Assembly (NCBI RefSeq): GCF_003315595.1
Contig: NZ_QNQU01000017.1
Coordinates: 86,092 to 150,091 of the forward strand
DNA from: Pedobacter miscanthi
GTDB taxonomy: Bacteria > Bacteroidota > Bacteroidia > Sphingobacteriales > Sphingobacteriaceae
Direction of reading: 5' to 3'
Length of the DNA stretch: 64,000 bases
The position numbers and the translations under genes were made by a program. Positions 53,933-63,494 of the stretch are shown piece by piece (positions within the stretch are counted from its first letter, which is position 1; each line of letters begins with the position of its first letter). The notes under the pieces are model-generated. The model made no database searches. It had not been told where the DNA came from and saw only the letters and a list, made by a program, of their open reading frames with translations.

Positions 53933-55834
53933 ATGAAAAATAAATATATCCTTGCTTTTTTATTTGTGATGGGTTTATCATCATGCAAGAAATTTTTAGA
54001 TACCGAACCAACCGATTTTTATAGCTCGGCAAATTATTATGAAACGGCCGACCAGTTGCAGGTAGCACTAAATGGTATTTACAGCAACATGATGTATGAA
54101 AGGATGTACGGGCAGGTGTTAAACTTTAATTTTGTAAGTGCCACCGACGAAATGTTACCGAACAGACCGGTAAATGGCGAGGCCCGTGGATTGTATTATT
54201 CGTACGATGCCGGTCACGCTTACGTTGCCGATGTTTGGCGCTGGCCTTATCTGGGGATCAACAATGCCAATGTGCTGATCGATAATATCAACAAGCCCAC
54301 AATGGATGAAAAACAACGTGGTTACATCAAAGGGCAGGCTTTATTTTTAAGGGCCTATAATTATTTTATCCTCACCACCAATTTTGGAGAAGTTCCGCTT
54401 ATTCTGCACAGTCCGGGCATTGCCGAAACCAATATCCCTGCCTCTTCTCAGGCTGCGGTATACGCACAGATCGTGGCGGATTTAAAAGAAGCCGAAACAT
54501 TGTTGCAGGGCAGAACAGCAGCTAGTTTAGGTTATAATGATCAGGTTACCATTACTGCTGTACAGGCCATGCTGGCACGCGTTTACCTGTATTGGGCCGG
54601 TTATCCTACCAACGATGCCACTAAATATGCAGATGTGATTACCTATGCCGATAAAGTAATCAATTCGGGGCTCCATGATTTAAATCCTGATTATAAACAG
54701 GTTTTTATCAATTTATGTCAGGATAAGTATGATGTTAAAGAAGATATTTTAGAGTGGGGATCGGCCGGTGCAGCTGCAGGTGTAACCAATAAAACGGGTA
54801 ACGATATCGGGAATTTTGTCGGTATTCAGTCGGCCATACTTACCGTAAACGGAGCTTTCGATCCTGCATCTTATGCTGCGGTTGGCTGGGTACAAACCAC
54901 TAAAAAGTTGTTCGATAGTTACGAAGTGGAGCCAAGTAGTACATTGGTAAATAAGGCATCTCTGGACACGCGTAGAGACTGGAACTGTGCCGATTTCATC
55001 TGGACAGTAAATACCACAACTGCCACGAGGGTTAAAACCGACAAACCTAATCCCTGGCAAATGATGTGCGGAAAATTCCGACGCGAGTATGCTCCCGAAA
55101 CTTCAAGAAATCTCGGTACCTATAACATTAACTGGCCTGTAATCCGCTATTCGGATGTATTGCTAATGAAAGCCGAAGCCGAAAACCAGGTAAACGGACC
55201 AACTGCGGCTGCTTACGATGCCATTAACCTGGTAAGGAAAAGAGGTTATGGTACCCTATACGGCAATATTGTTAAAAACATCACCGTGGTAAATGGCGGT
55301 TCAGGCTATAGTGCAGCCAACCCACCTGCGGTTACCATTAGCGGAGGCGGTGGCTCCGGTGCAACAGGTGTTGCCATTGTTTCTACTGCTGGTGTAGTTA
55401 CCGGCGTGAAATTAACCAGCCGCGGAAATTTAACCACTGGAGGTCCGTATTTTACCAATGCGCCAACGGTAAGCATTGCTGCGCCAGCATCGGGTGTAAC
55501 GGCTACAGCAACTGCAAGCATTACCAATGGGAACGAATATCTGCTCACGCCAGGATTAAACAAAGCTGACTTCCAGTTGGCCATTAGAGACGAACGCATG
55601 CGGGAGCTGTGCTTTGAGGCCTACCGCAAGGCTGATCTCATTCGTTGGGGCAACTTTGTTGGCGATATGCAGGCTTTTGCCAATTATGCAGTGGCAAACG
55701 GTGTTTCGGCGACAACAGGAAATGCCATCGGTTATTCGGGTATTACCGGAATTACGCAAAGACATGTGTTTTTACCCAAGCCAACTTATGAGTTAAACTT
55801 AAACAAGGCCCTGGTTCAAAATCCCGGATATTAA
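53933..55834 (+). CDS. SusD family lipoprotein with a Gly-rich insertion
   Basis: A 633-residue lipoprotein (MKNKYILAFLFVMGLSSC, lipobox LSSC). It has SusD signs: LQVALNGIYSNMMYE, YIKGQALFLRAYNYFIL, TAVQAMLARVYLYWAGYP, YSDVLLMKAEAENQVNG, DERMRELCFEAYRKADLIRWG and the C-terminal QNPGY. Between about residues 444 and 540 it carries an insertion of glycine-rich beta repeats (VVNGGSGYSAANPP..., SGGGGSGATGVA, VTGVKLTSRGN, TNAPTVSI), placed directly before the conserved DERMREL helix. The insertion makes it about 100 residues longer than most homologues. It may be an extra glycan-binding or adhesive module. Confidence 0.93.
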   Translation: MKNKYILAFLFVMGLSSCKKFLDTEPTDFYSSANYYETADQLQVALNGIYSNMMYERMYGQVLNFNFVSATDEMLPNRPVNGEARGLYYSYDAGHAYVADVWRWPYLGINNANVLIDNINKPTMDEKQRGYIKGQALFLRAYNYFILTTNFGEVPLILHSPGIAETNIPASSQAAVYAQIVADLKEAETLLQGRTAASLGYNDQVTITAVQAMLARVYLYWAGYPTNDATKYADVITYADKVINSGLHDLNPDYKQVFINLCQDKYDVKEDILEWGSAGAAAGVTNKTGNDIGNFVGIQSAILTVNGAFDPASYAAVGWVQTTKKLFDSYEVEPSSTLVNKASLDTRRDWNCADFIWTVNTTTATRVKTDKPNPWQMMCGKFRREYAPETSRNLGTYNINWPVIRYSDVLLMKAEAENQVNGPTAAAYDAINLVRKRGYGTLYGNIVKNITVVNGGSGYSAANPPAVTISGGGGSGATGVAIVSTAGVVTGVKLTSRGNLTTGGPYFTNAPTVSIAAPASGVTATATASITNGNEYLLTPGLNKADFQLAIRDERMRELCFEAYRKADLIRWGNFVGDMQAFANYAVANGVSATTGNAIGYSGITGITQRHVFLPKPTYELNLNKALVQNPGY

Positions 55835-55855
55835 TTCACTATAACAGAAATAAAG

Positions 55856-56779
55856 ATGAAATATCTATTCAATATATGTTTGCTTGCAGGTTTATGTTTT
55901 ACGGCCTGCAAAAAAGACCTCACTACCGATGCCCCAACCGCGGGCATCAACCTGAATAATGCCCGTTCTACCATTGGCGATACACTGGTATTTAAACTAG
56001 GCGATACCTGTAAGTTTTCGCTTGATGGTTATGCAGATAACATTGTTTTTTGGGCAGGTACCGTAGGTAATAAATACGAATTCCGCAACAGGGCGATGGC
56101 ATTAGGAGTTCCAACCTTATCATTTACCAGTACAGCGCAGTTTGGTACACAAACCAATACTTTACAGGTGCTGGCAACCAATAAACTGCCGGCAAGGGAT
56201 TCGGTTACTGTGGTAAATGCCGCCTGGACAAACATCACCGCCCGTACACCTTTGGCTACCAGCGCCACTGTGGTAAATACCGGTAATGTTAATTTATCCG
56301 ATCTGGTAAACGGTGTAAATGATTCACTTTTTATTGCATTTAAATACACGGGTATAACCGGATCTACACAAAGAACCTGGACCATTACCAATTACACGGT
56401 AAATAATGTTTTAGCTGATTACAGCTATAATTTGGGTTCATTGGTAAACGATAATGCTTACTGGACGCGATATGGCAATGTTTGGAATCCTGCAACCGCA
56501 AGATGGGTGCCTACAACAACGGCACTAACCATTATTGGTGGTACAGCAACTGCTCCTAACAATACCAGCTGGATTGTGAGCAAAGCACTTTATGTAGGGC
56601 GTGTGTCTCCGGATATCTCTACCGCAACCGTAAAAAATATTACCGCATCGGCAACTACTGCTTACGCCTATAAATACGGGGCCGTAGGTAAGTACAAAGC
56701 AACATTTGTTTCTTATAATGTTAATCCCAATGAGAATAAATCAACCATTAAGGAATTTAACATCAAAGTGATCCAGTAA
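55856..56779 (+). CDS. Surface glycan-binding lipoprotein, DUF5017-type
   Basis: A 307-residue lipoprotein (lipobox FTAC after MKYLFNICLLAGLC, followed by KKD). A DUF5017-like N-terminal domain (VFKLGDTCKFSLDGYADNIVFWAGTVGNKYEFRNR) is followed by a beta-sandwich (VNLSDLVNGVNDSLFIAFKYTGI..., SKALYVGR). It occupies the usual surface glycan-binding position just after susD, with a 21-bp gap. It has no catalytic motif. It probably holds the polysaccharide for the lyase. Confidence 0.85.
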   Translation: MKYLFNICLLAGLCFTACKKDLTTDAPTAGINLNNARSTIGDTLVFKLGDTCKFSLDGYADNIVFWAGTVGNKYEFRNRAMALGVPTLSFTSTAQFGTQTNTLQVLATNKLPARDSVTVVNAAWTNITARTPLATSATVVNTGNVNLSDLVNGVNDSLFIAFKYTGITGSTQRTWTITNYTVNNVLADYSYNLGSLVNDNAYWTRYGNVWNPATARWVPTTTALTIIGGTATAPNNTSWIVSKALYVGRVSPDISTATVKNITASATTAYAYKYGAVGKYKATFVSYNVNPNENKSTIKEFNIKVIQ

Positions 56780-56795
56780 GCAAAGCCAATAAAAA

Positions 56796-58856
56796 ATGAT
56801 GAAATTAAAAATACGGTTACTCCTGTTTTTCTTATGTTTTACCACACTTTTTGCTGTAGCCCAGCAAGAGCCAAGTGCGGTAATTATGGAACGCATTACC
56901 CAGGATCTGCAGCTGGGGGTAAACGATGGTGTACTGACCAAAAGGATAAATAAAGACTTATTATCCTTAAATGCCGATGGAAGTTGGGCCGACATTAATT
57001 ATGCCGATGCACAGTACGATCCGTTAAAGCGTATTAAAGATATGGCTATGGCTTATATACGTCCAACAAACAAACTTTATAATAAGGCTGAAATCCATGC
57101 CTTTATTGTAAAATCATTACAAAACTGGCTGGATAAAAACCCGAAGAATAAAAACTGGTGGTATAACGATATTTTTTATCCGCAGGCCATCGGGCAGATT
57201 TTAATCTTAATGCGGAATGCCAAAACACAACTTCCTGCCGAACTGGAAAAAGCATTGATCACCAGGATGATCCGGAAATTGAAAACCGGAGATGGTGCCA
57301 ATACTTCTGATGAAGCGCTACATTTTCTGTACCGTGGGTGCCTGACTAAAAATAAAGCTACTTTGGATTCTGCGGCGAAATACCTTTACGAACCCATTTC
57401 TATTGCTGATGGAAAAGAAGGCGTTCAGGTAGATTGCAGTTACTACCAGCACGGTAAACAGCAGGCCATTGCCAGTTATGGAAAGGTATTTGCAGGTAAT
57501 TCGGTTAATGCTGCTTTTTATTTACGTGGAACGGAATATGCTTTACCCAAAGATCAGCTGGCTATTTTGGTCAACTATCTTAAAAACACCTTTCTGAAAA
57601 CCATAAGGGGATCGTTTTACGATTTCAACGTGCGTGGACGTGGCATTAGCCGCAAAGATTCGTTAAGCAGCGGTATGGGAGGAATGGTAAACAAGATCAA
57701 ACTTTTTGATCCCGAAAATGCGGCTTATTGGGACGCGTCCATTAAACGTACTTCCGGAGCGCAGGCACCCGATTATAAAATTGAACCCTCGCACACCCAG
57801 TTTTGGAAAAGTGGCTATACCCTGCACCTTCGTCCCGGTTATACTTTTAGTGTGCAAACCGCATCAACCAGAACGCTCCGCACCGAACGTGGAAACAACG
57901 AAAACGTTTTGGGGAAATTTCTCCCCGACGGAGCAACAAATATCCAGCGCAGCGGATCAGAATATGCCAACCTGATGCCGGTTTGGGAGTGGGATAAAAT
58001 CCCCGGTACCACCAGCAGGGATTATCCGGATGATAAAGGCGCAACCATACTGAAAGAATGGGGCATCCCCGGAACCACCAAATTTGTAGGTGGGCTTAGT
58101 GATGGCATTTACGGTGTATCATGTTACGATTTAAACTATGACAGTGTTCAGGCCAAAAAAGCATGGTTCTTTTTTGATAAAGAGGTGGTTTGTTTGGGAG
58201 CCGGAATTAATAGCAGCGCGAAGGAAAATGTCACCACAACAGTCAATCAGTCCTGGTTGCGTGGAGAAGTATTCTCTTCAAAAGGAAATGGTGAAAAGTG
58301 GGCTATCCACGATAGTATCGGATATATTTTTCCTCAAGGTGGAAATATGGATATCAGCGATAAGCCCCAATCCGGTAGCTGGCACCGCATTAACTATTTC
58401 CAAAGCAATGCCGAACTTAAGCACAATGTATTTAAAATCTGGTTAAACCATGGTATAAATCCTCAGAATGCAACGTATCAATATATTGTCGTGCCGGGGA
58501 TCGATGTGGCCGGAATAAAAAAATATAACCGGTCGCTTATTCAGGTATTAAAAAACACAACAGAACTGCAGGCCGTAAAACATACAGGTTTGAATATGCT
58601 GCAGGCTGTTTTTTATAAAGCCGGGAGTTTAACCGCTGATGGGTTATCGCTCACTGTAGATCAGCCTTGTGCCGTGTACATCAAAAACCTGAACGGTAAA
58701 AATCCTGTGCTTTACATTGCCGATCCGGCGCAGGAAAATGTCAGCATTAATGTATCGTTAAAGTTGCCCGGCCTTTCTAAAACCCAAAATATCAACTGCA
58801 ATCTGCCAACCGGGCCACAGGCCGGGGCTACAACAAATTTTAATATTAAAGAATAA
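56796..58856 (+). CDS. PL8 polysaccharide lyase (hyaluronate/chondroitin AC type)
   Basis: A 686-residue secreted lyase with a signal peptide (MMKLKIRLLLFFLCFTTLFAVAQ). An alpha/alpha-toroid N-terminal half and a beta-sandwich C-terminal half are typical of PL8. Residues in the active-site positions are Trp121-Trp122 (NWWYND), Asn169 (GANTSDEALH), His219 (QHGKQQ), Tyr228 (ASYGKVF), Arg282 and Arg286 (RGRGISRK), Glu364 and Asn367 (RTERGNNEN). The spacing Asn-His 50, His-Tyr 9, Tyr-Arg 54 and Arg-Arg 4 equals that of Pedobacter heparinus chondroitinase AC as I recall it (N175, H225, Y234, R288, R292). It cleaves at uronic acid by beta-elimination, giving an unsaturated uronate end. The substrate (hyaluronan or chondroitin) is inferred. 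Confidence 0.92.
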   Translation: MMKLKIRLLLFFLCFTTLFAVAQQEPSAVIMERITQDLQLGVNDGVLTKRINKDLLSLNADGSWADINYADAQYDPLKRIKDMAMAYIRPTNKLYNKAEIHAFIVKSLQNWLDKNPKNKNWWYNDIFYPQAIGQILILMRNAKTQLPAELEKALITRMIRKLKTGDGANTSDEALHFLYRGCLTKNKATLDSAAKYLYEPISIADGKEGVQVDCSYYQHGKQQAIASYGKVFAGNSVNAAFYLRGTEYALPKDQLAILVNYLKNTFLKTIRGSFYDFNVRGRGISRKDSLSSGMGGMVNKIKLFDPENAAYWDASIKRTSGAQAPDYKIEPSHTQFWKSGYTLHLRPGYTFSVQTASTRTLRTERGNNENVLGKFLPDGATNIQRSGSEYANLMPVWEWDKIPGTTSRDYPDDKGATILKEWGIPGTTKFVGGLSDGIYGVSCYDLNYDSVQAKKAWFFFDKEVVCLGAGINSSAKENVTTTVNQSWLRGEVFSSKGNGEKWAIHDSIGYIFPQGGNMDISDKPQSGSWHRINYFQSNAELKHNVFKIWLNHGINPQNATYQYIVVPGIDVAGIKKYNRSLIQVLKNTTELQAVKHTGLNMLQAVFYKAGSLTADGLSLTVDQPCAVYIKNLNGKNPVLYIADPAQENVSINVSLKLPGLSKTQNINCNLPTGPQAGATTNFNIKE

Positions 58857-58875
58857 TACAGATACTAAAATAAAG

Positions 58876-60060
58876 ATGAAAAAGACCAATTTAATTGCCG
58901 CATTACTCATGCTAACAGGGTTAAATACTTTTGCCCAAACCGAGAAGAAGCCAATGGCCCAACTGATCAACGATGAATTTAAATTTGCAGCCGATCAGTA
59001 TAAAGTACTTGCCAAAAATATTCCGGCAGGTAAAACCCCGCAGACATTTGAAAACGGTAAACCTGTAAATTATGATATCAAATGGTGGTGCAGTGGTTTT
59101 TATTCGGGTAGTTTATGGTATATCTACGAGCAAACCAAAGATGCCAGTATAAAACAAGAGGCAGAGGCAGCTTTAAAAGTGATAGAACCTAACCAAACCT
59201 ATACCGGGAATCACGATCTTGGTTTTATGATGTATTGCAGTTTCGGAAATGCCTATCGTTTAACCGGCAAACCCGAATATAAAGCGGTGATCCAGCGTTC
59301 TTCCGAATCATTGGCAACCCGCTACCGCCCGGTTGTAAAATCAATCCAATCGTGGAACAAGAGTAAATATTGGGAATGCCCGGTAATTATTGATAACATG
59401 ATGAACCTCGAAATGTTAAACTGGACCAGCGATAACGGCGGTGATAAAAAGTTTAAGGAAATTTCGGTAATCCACGCCAATACTGCTTTAAAAAACCATT
59501 TTCGCCCCGATTTTAGCTCTTTCCATGTGGTAGATTACAATCCGCAAACCGGCGAAGTGATTAAAAAAGCAACCTGGCAGGGTGCTGCAAACTGTTCGGC
59601 ATGGGCACGTGGACAGGGCTGGGCTTTGTACGGTTATACCATGATGTACCGTTTTACAAAAGATGAAACCTATTTAAAACAGGCCATAGGCATTGCCCAT
59701 TTTATTTTAAACCATCCAAATTTACCTGCCGATAAAATTCCTTTCTGGGATTTTGATGCACAGGGTATTCCATTTGCTAAACGCGATGCTTCTGCCGGTG
59801 CATTAATGGCTTCAGCATTATTAGAACTGGCTCAATATACTACCGGTAATGAGAAAACCGAATTTAAATCTGCCGCCGAAACCATGATCTACTCCCTTTC
59901 CAGCAGTGCATACCATGCCAAACTGGGCGAAAACGGAGGTTATTTATTAATGCACAGCACGGGCGCTTATCCATTAAACAGCGAAATAGATGTACCTTTA
60001 ATTTATGCCGATTATTATTATCTTGAGGCCCTGGCCCGTTATAAAAAATGGTATTTGTAG
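58876..60060 (+). CDS. GH88 unsaturated glucuronyl hydrolase
   Basis: A 394-residue (alpha/alpha)6 enzyme with a signal peptide (MKKTNLIAALLMLTGLNTFAQ). It hydrates and releases the 4,5-unsaturated uronate left by lyases. The two essential aspartates are likely Asp114 (GNHDLGFMM) and Asp173 (IIDNMMNLEML), with spacing close to that of the Bacillus enzyme. Other signs are GQGWALYGYTMMYRFTKDE and DASAGALMASALLELAQ. It starts 19 bp after the PL8 gene, so the two act in sequence in the periplasm. Confidence 0.93.
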   Translation: MKKTNLIAALLMLTGLNTFAQTEKKPMAQLINDEFKFAADQYKVLAKNIPAGKTPQTFENGKPVNYDIKWWCSGFYSGSLWYIYEQTKDASIKQEAEAALKVIEPNQTYTGNHDLGFMMYCSFGNAYRLTGKPEYKAVIQRSSESLATRYRPVVKSIQSWNKSKYWECPVIIDNMMNLEMLNWTSDNGGDKKFKEISVIHANTALKNHFRPDFSSFHVVDYNPQTGEVIKKATWQGAANCSAWARGQGWALYGYTMMYRFTKDETYLKQAIGIAHFILNHPNLPADKIPFWDFDAQGIPFAKRDASAGALMASALLELAQYTTGNEKTEFKSAAETMIYSLSSSAYHAKLGENGGYLLMHSTGAYPLNSEIDVPLIYADYYYLEALARYKKWYL

Positions 60061-60466
60061 GGGAAGATAAATGCATATTGTCAAAAAGCAAATTAAAATT
60101 ATCGTTTTTAATGTGAAAATGAAGGTTCAGTAATTCTTAGGGCGCGGCAGCCCCGTTTTTCGCTTTATCCCGATAGAAAAATCGGGATGCCCGCTACTAC
60201 CGGGTTTATTAAACATGGGTTCGTTGCTTAGACACCCAACCAATAATATTAAGTTATACCGTGCCACCTAGACCCGATTGAAGTGAACACGAACCCGATT
60301 TAAGCATTGATTTTAGTTGTTTTATTTTGTGCTTGCTTGTTTCACAGGTTTCATCGGGTGAAGTAAAACGGAAAGCGGGAAGAAGCCTGAATAGTAATTC
60401 AGAAACCTGCTCTCCAAACATGAAAAAAAACTGATTTTTACAATTAACCGCAGATATTTAAAGAAA
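60061..60466. other. Intergenic gap inside the PUL with a hairpin
   Basis: 406 bp, the only long gap in the operon. It holds a copy of the dispersed C/G hairpin (atcccgatagaaaaatcgggat, near 60166-60187). A possible secondary promoter for the downstream genes cannot be placed with confidence. No gene is seen; small minus-strand frames are not supported. Confidence 0.4.
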
Positions 60467-61690
60467 ATGAAATACAAACTTATTTTTTCTGCATTACTGA
60501 TCTGTTCACAGCTCACTCACGCACAAAAGAAAGCCAGTACCGGCGCCGAAGACCGTGCTTTTTGGGTTAAAACCCTAAACCGTATCGCTTATCCGGTAAT
60601 CCATAACCTGGCCAACGAAACGTTGAAGAAAAACATGCCGGTAGAAAAAGCTCCGGGGTATGGCCTAAACGTAAATAAAGTAACTTATCTCGAAGCATTG
60701 GGACGCACTATTGCCGGTGTAGCGCCATGGCTGGCATTGCCTGATGACGATACTGCCGAGGGCAAACTCAGGAAAAACATGCGTACCGAACTTTTAAAGG
60801 CTTTGGCCAATTCGGTAAATCCCGAAAGCCCCGATTATATCAGTTACCGTTCAGAAAGTCAACCCATTGTTGATGCCGCTTATGTTGCCCATGCTTTTCT
60901 ACGTGCACCAAAAGCATTGTGGGAACCGCTTGATGAGGTGACAAAAAAGAGGTTTGTTGAAGAGTTTAAATCCCTGCGTACACGCAGTGGCGCTTATAAT
61001 AACTGGCTGTTATTTTCTGGCCTCACCGAAGGCTTTTTATTGAGCATTGGCGAGCAGTATGATCCTGCCCGTGTACAGTTTTCGATCAATAAAATGAAAG
61101 AATGGTACGTTGGCGATAGCTGGTACAGCGATGGCGAAAAATTCAGCATGGATTATTACAATTCTTATGTCATCCACCCCATGTTGGTTGATTTGTTGAA
61201 AGTATTGGTTGACAAGAAAAAAGCACAAAAGGCCGATTACGACCTGGCATTGAAAAGAATGGTCCGCTATTCCGAATACCTGGAAAGGATTATTTCTCCG
61301 GAAGGTACTTATCCGGCTTATGGACGTTCGATTACTTATCGCACAGCGGCATTTCAGGCCCTGGCACAAACGGCTTTAATGGAAAAACTACCCGAATATG
61401 TTAAACCGGCACAGGTACGCGGAGCATTAAGCAAAGTAATGCACAATTTGTATGATGGCAAGCAGAACTTTGATGATCAGGGGTGGCTGGTGCTGGGTTT
61501 TAACGGCCATCAGCCGGAAGTGGCTGATACTTATACCTCAACTGGGAGCTTGTACATGGCAACACTTGGTTTTTTAACCTTGGGATTACCTGCCGATAAT
61601 AAATTCTGGACAGATCCTCCCGCGCCGTGGACTAGTTTAAAAGCCTGGAGTGGAGAAAGCATAAAAAAGGATTATAAAGTTGAGTATTAA
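60467..61690 (+). CDS. DUF2264 (GH154-type) protein, probable glycoside hydrolase
   Basis: A 407-residue secreted protein (signal MKYKLIFSALLICSQLTHA). It has an all-helical, (alpha/alpha)6-like pattern with family marks LGRTIAGVAPWLALPDDDTAEGKLR, YRSESQPIVDAAYVAHAFLRAP, NNWLLFSGLTEGFLL, WYVGDSWYSDGEKFSMDYYNSYVIHPML and PEGTYPAYGRSITYRTAAFQALAQ. Characterised relatives in Bacteroides (family GH154) are beta-glucuronidases acting on oligosaccharide ends; that activity is inferred for this one. It may trim saturated uronate ends that the GH88 enzyme cannot. Confidence 0.83.
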   Translation: MKYKLIFSALLICSQLTHAQKKASTGAEDRAFWVKTLNRIAYPVIHNLANETLKKNMPVEKAPGYGLNVNKVTYLEALGRTIAGVAPWLALPDDDTAEGKLRKNMRTELLKALANSVNPESPDYISYRSESQPIVDAAYVAHAFLRAPKALWEPLDEVTKKRFVEEFKSLRTRSGAYNNWLLFSGLTEGFLLSIGEQYDPARVQFSINKMKEWYVGDSWYSDGEKFSMDYYNSYVIHPMLVDLLKVLVDKKKAQKADYDLALKRMVRYSEYLERIISPEGTYPAYGRSITYRTAAFQALAQTALMEKLPEYVKPAQVRGALSKVMHNLYDGKQNFDDQGWLVLGFNGHQPEVADTYTSTGSLYMATLGFLTLGLPADNKFWTDPPAPWTSLKAWSGESIKKDYKVEY

Positions 61691-61714
61691 TACCAATAAT
61701 AAATATCGTATAAA

Positions 61715-61757
61715 TATATTTGCGGATAGGATCCGGAATATGAGTTGGATCCTATCC
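61715..61757 (+). promoter_or_regulatory. Internal promoter and dyad before kduI
   Basis: A -7 match TATATTTG (61715-61722) is followed by the perfect 11-bp dyad ggataggatcc (61724-61734) / ggatcctatcc (61747-61757), 12-bp spacer. The predicted start point falls in the left arm. It could be a repressor site or an mRNA hairpin. Confidence 0.5.
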
Positions 61758-61778
61758 CAAAACTCAATTTTTTAACCA

Positions 61779-62618
61779 ATGAATAAATTCGAAAGCCGTT
61801 ACGCTCAAAGCCCTAAGGAAGTTAAACAAATGGATACCGCTGCTTTGCGGGAAAATTTCCTGATTGAAAACGTATTTGAGGCAAACCAGGTAAACTTAAC
61901 CTTATCCCATTTTGACCGATACATTGTTGGCGGCGCCATGCCTGTTGATCAGAAAATCGCATTGCCAAATCCGGATGATTTAAAAGCGACCTACTTTTTA
62001 GAACGCAGGGAACTGGGTATCATCAATGTTGGTGGAAAGGCAATTGTAACGGCCGACGGCGAAAAGTACGAACTGGATTATAAAGAAGCGTTATACATTG
62101 GTAAAGGCACAAAAGAAGTGTTTTTCGAATCGGCAACCCCGGGCGAAGCCGCTAAGTTATACATCAATTCTGCACCTGCACACCATACTTATCCAAACAA
62201 AAAAGTAAGCAAGGCAGAAGCCGAAATTGTAGAACTGGGTACTCCTGAAACCGCGAACCACAGGGTCATCAATAAATTATTGGTAAACAGTGTGCTGCCT
62301 ACCTGCCAGTTGCAGATGGGTATGACCGAACTAAAATCGGGCAGTGTTTGGAATACCATGCCGGCACATACGCACGACAGGAGGATGGAAGCTTATTTTT
62401 ATTTCGAAGTTCCGGCAGGACAAAGTGTTTGCCATTTCATGGGGCAGCCTCAAGAAACCCGTCACATCTGGATGCAGAACGATCAGGGGGTAATTTCGCC
62501 AAACTGGTCTATCCACTCTGGTGCCGGTACCAGCAATTACACTTTTATTTGGGGTATGGCTGGCGAAAACCTCGATTATGGCGATATGGATCACTGCGCC
62601 ATTACCGAACTGAAATAA
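61779..62618 (+). CDS. kduI: KduI, 5-keto-4-deoxyuronate isomerase
   Basis: A 279-residue cytoplasmic cupin isomerase that converts 5-keto-4-deoxyuronate (5-dehydro-4-deoxy-D-glucuronate) to 2,5-diketo-3-deoxygluconate, the product then used by KduD. The zinc ligands are His197, His199, Glu204 (PAHTHDRRMEAYFYF) and His246 (WSIHSGAG), each one residue on from the E. coli enzyme (H196, H198, E203, H245). Length as in E. coli. It has its own probable promoter. Confidence 0.95.
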   Translation: MNKFESRYAQSPKEVKQMDTAALRENFLIENVFEANQVNLTLSHFDRYIVGGAMPVDQKIALPNPDDLKATYFLERRELGIINVGGKAIVTADGEKYELDYKEALYIGKGTKEVFFESATPGEAAKLYINSAPAHHTYPNKKVSKAEAEIVELGTPETANHRVINKLLVNSVLPTCQLQMGMTELKSGSVWNTMPAHTHDRRMEAYFYFEVPAGQSVCHFMGQPQETRHIWMQNDQGVISPNWSIHSGAGTSNYTFIWGMAGENLDYGDMDHCAITELK

Positions 62619-62689
62619 TAATTCCTTACCGTCATCTCGACTAGAGCAGAGCGGAATGGAGAGATCTAAAAACAGAACTTTAAACATTT
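62619..62689. repeat. REP-like half element between kduI and kduD
   Basis: accgtcatctcgactagagc and ggaatggagagatct match the REP family found at 5.9, 9.9, 10.2 and 21.4 kb. Here it lies inside an operon, with 71 bp between the genes. Confidence 0.6.
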
Positions 62690-63454
62690 ATGTCGAACAT
62701 ATTTAATTTAGCAGGTAAAACTGCATTGGTTACCGGTTGTAAAAGAGGTATTGGTAAGGCCATGGCTTTGGCTTTAGCCGAAGCAGGAGCCGATATTATC
62801 GGTGTTTCTGCCAGTTTAGAACTGGAGGGAAGCAGTGTAGAAAAAGAAGTAACCGCATTGGGCAGAAAATTTTATGCCTACCAGTGCGATTTTGGTAAAC
62901 GCGAAAACACCCTGGCTTTTGCAGCTCAGATAAAAGCCGATCATCCGGTTATCGATATTCTGGTAAACAATGCCGGAACCATTTTACGAAAACCAATTGC
63001 CGAACACCCTGATGAATATTGGGACGAAGTAATTGCCGTAAACCAAACTGCACCCTTTATTTTAACAAGAGAGGTTGGTAGGGATATGGTAGCCCGTGGC
63101 AGCGGAAAAGTAATTTTTACTGCATCCTTATTGTCGTTCCAGGGCGGTATTACCGTGCCGGGTTATGCAGCAAGTAAAGGCGCAATTGCCTCTTTAACCA
63201 AAGCTTTTGCTAACGAATGGGCATCAAAAGGGGTAAATGTAAATGCCATTGCACCGGGTTATATCGCAACGGATAATACCACTGCTTTACGCGAAGATCA
63301 GGATAGAAGTACCTCAATTTTATCACGTATCCCTGCCGGAAGATGGGGAACCCCCGAAGATTTTAAAGGACCAACTTTATTTTTGGCCTCAGCAGCGAGT
63401 GATTACGTACACGGAACAATTTTAACCGTTGATGGCGGTTGGATGGGACGTTAG
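62690..63454 (+). CDS. kduD: KduD, 2-dehydro-3-deoxy-D-gluconate 5-dehydrogenase
   Basis: A 254-residue short-chain dehydrogenase that reduces 2,5-diketo-3-deoxygluconate to 2-keto-3-deoxygluconate with NAD(P)H. Seen: nucleotide motif VTGCKRGIGKAMA, NNAG, the catalytic Ser146, Tyr159 and Lys163 (ASLLSFQGG; YAASKGA), PGYIATDNT and the C-terminal VDGGWMGR. It follows kduI and completes the uronate path. KdgK and KdgA are not in the window. A terminator-bearing repeat follows. Confidence 0.95.
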   Translation: MSNIFNLAGKTALVTGCKRGIGKAMALALAEAGADIIGVSASLELEGSSVEKEVTALGRKFYAYQCDFGKRENTLAFAAQIKADHPVIDILVNNAGTILRKPIAEHPDEYWDEVIAVNQTAPFILTREVGRDMVARGSGKVIFTASLLSFQGGITVPGYAASKGAIASLTKAFANEWASKGVNVNAIAPGYIATDNTTALREDQDRSTSILSRIPAGRWGTPEDFKGPTLFLASAASDYVHGTILTVDGGWMGR

Positions 63455-63494
63455 TTTAGTCCTTAGTCTCCAGTCTTTAGTCCTGAGTCTAAGT

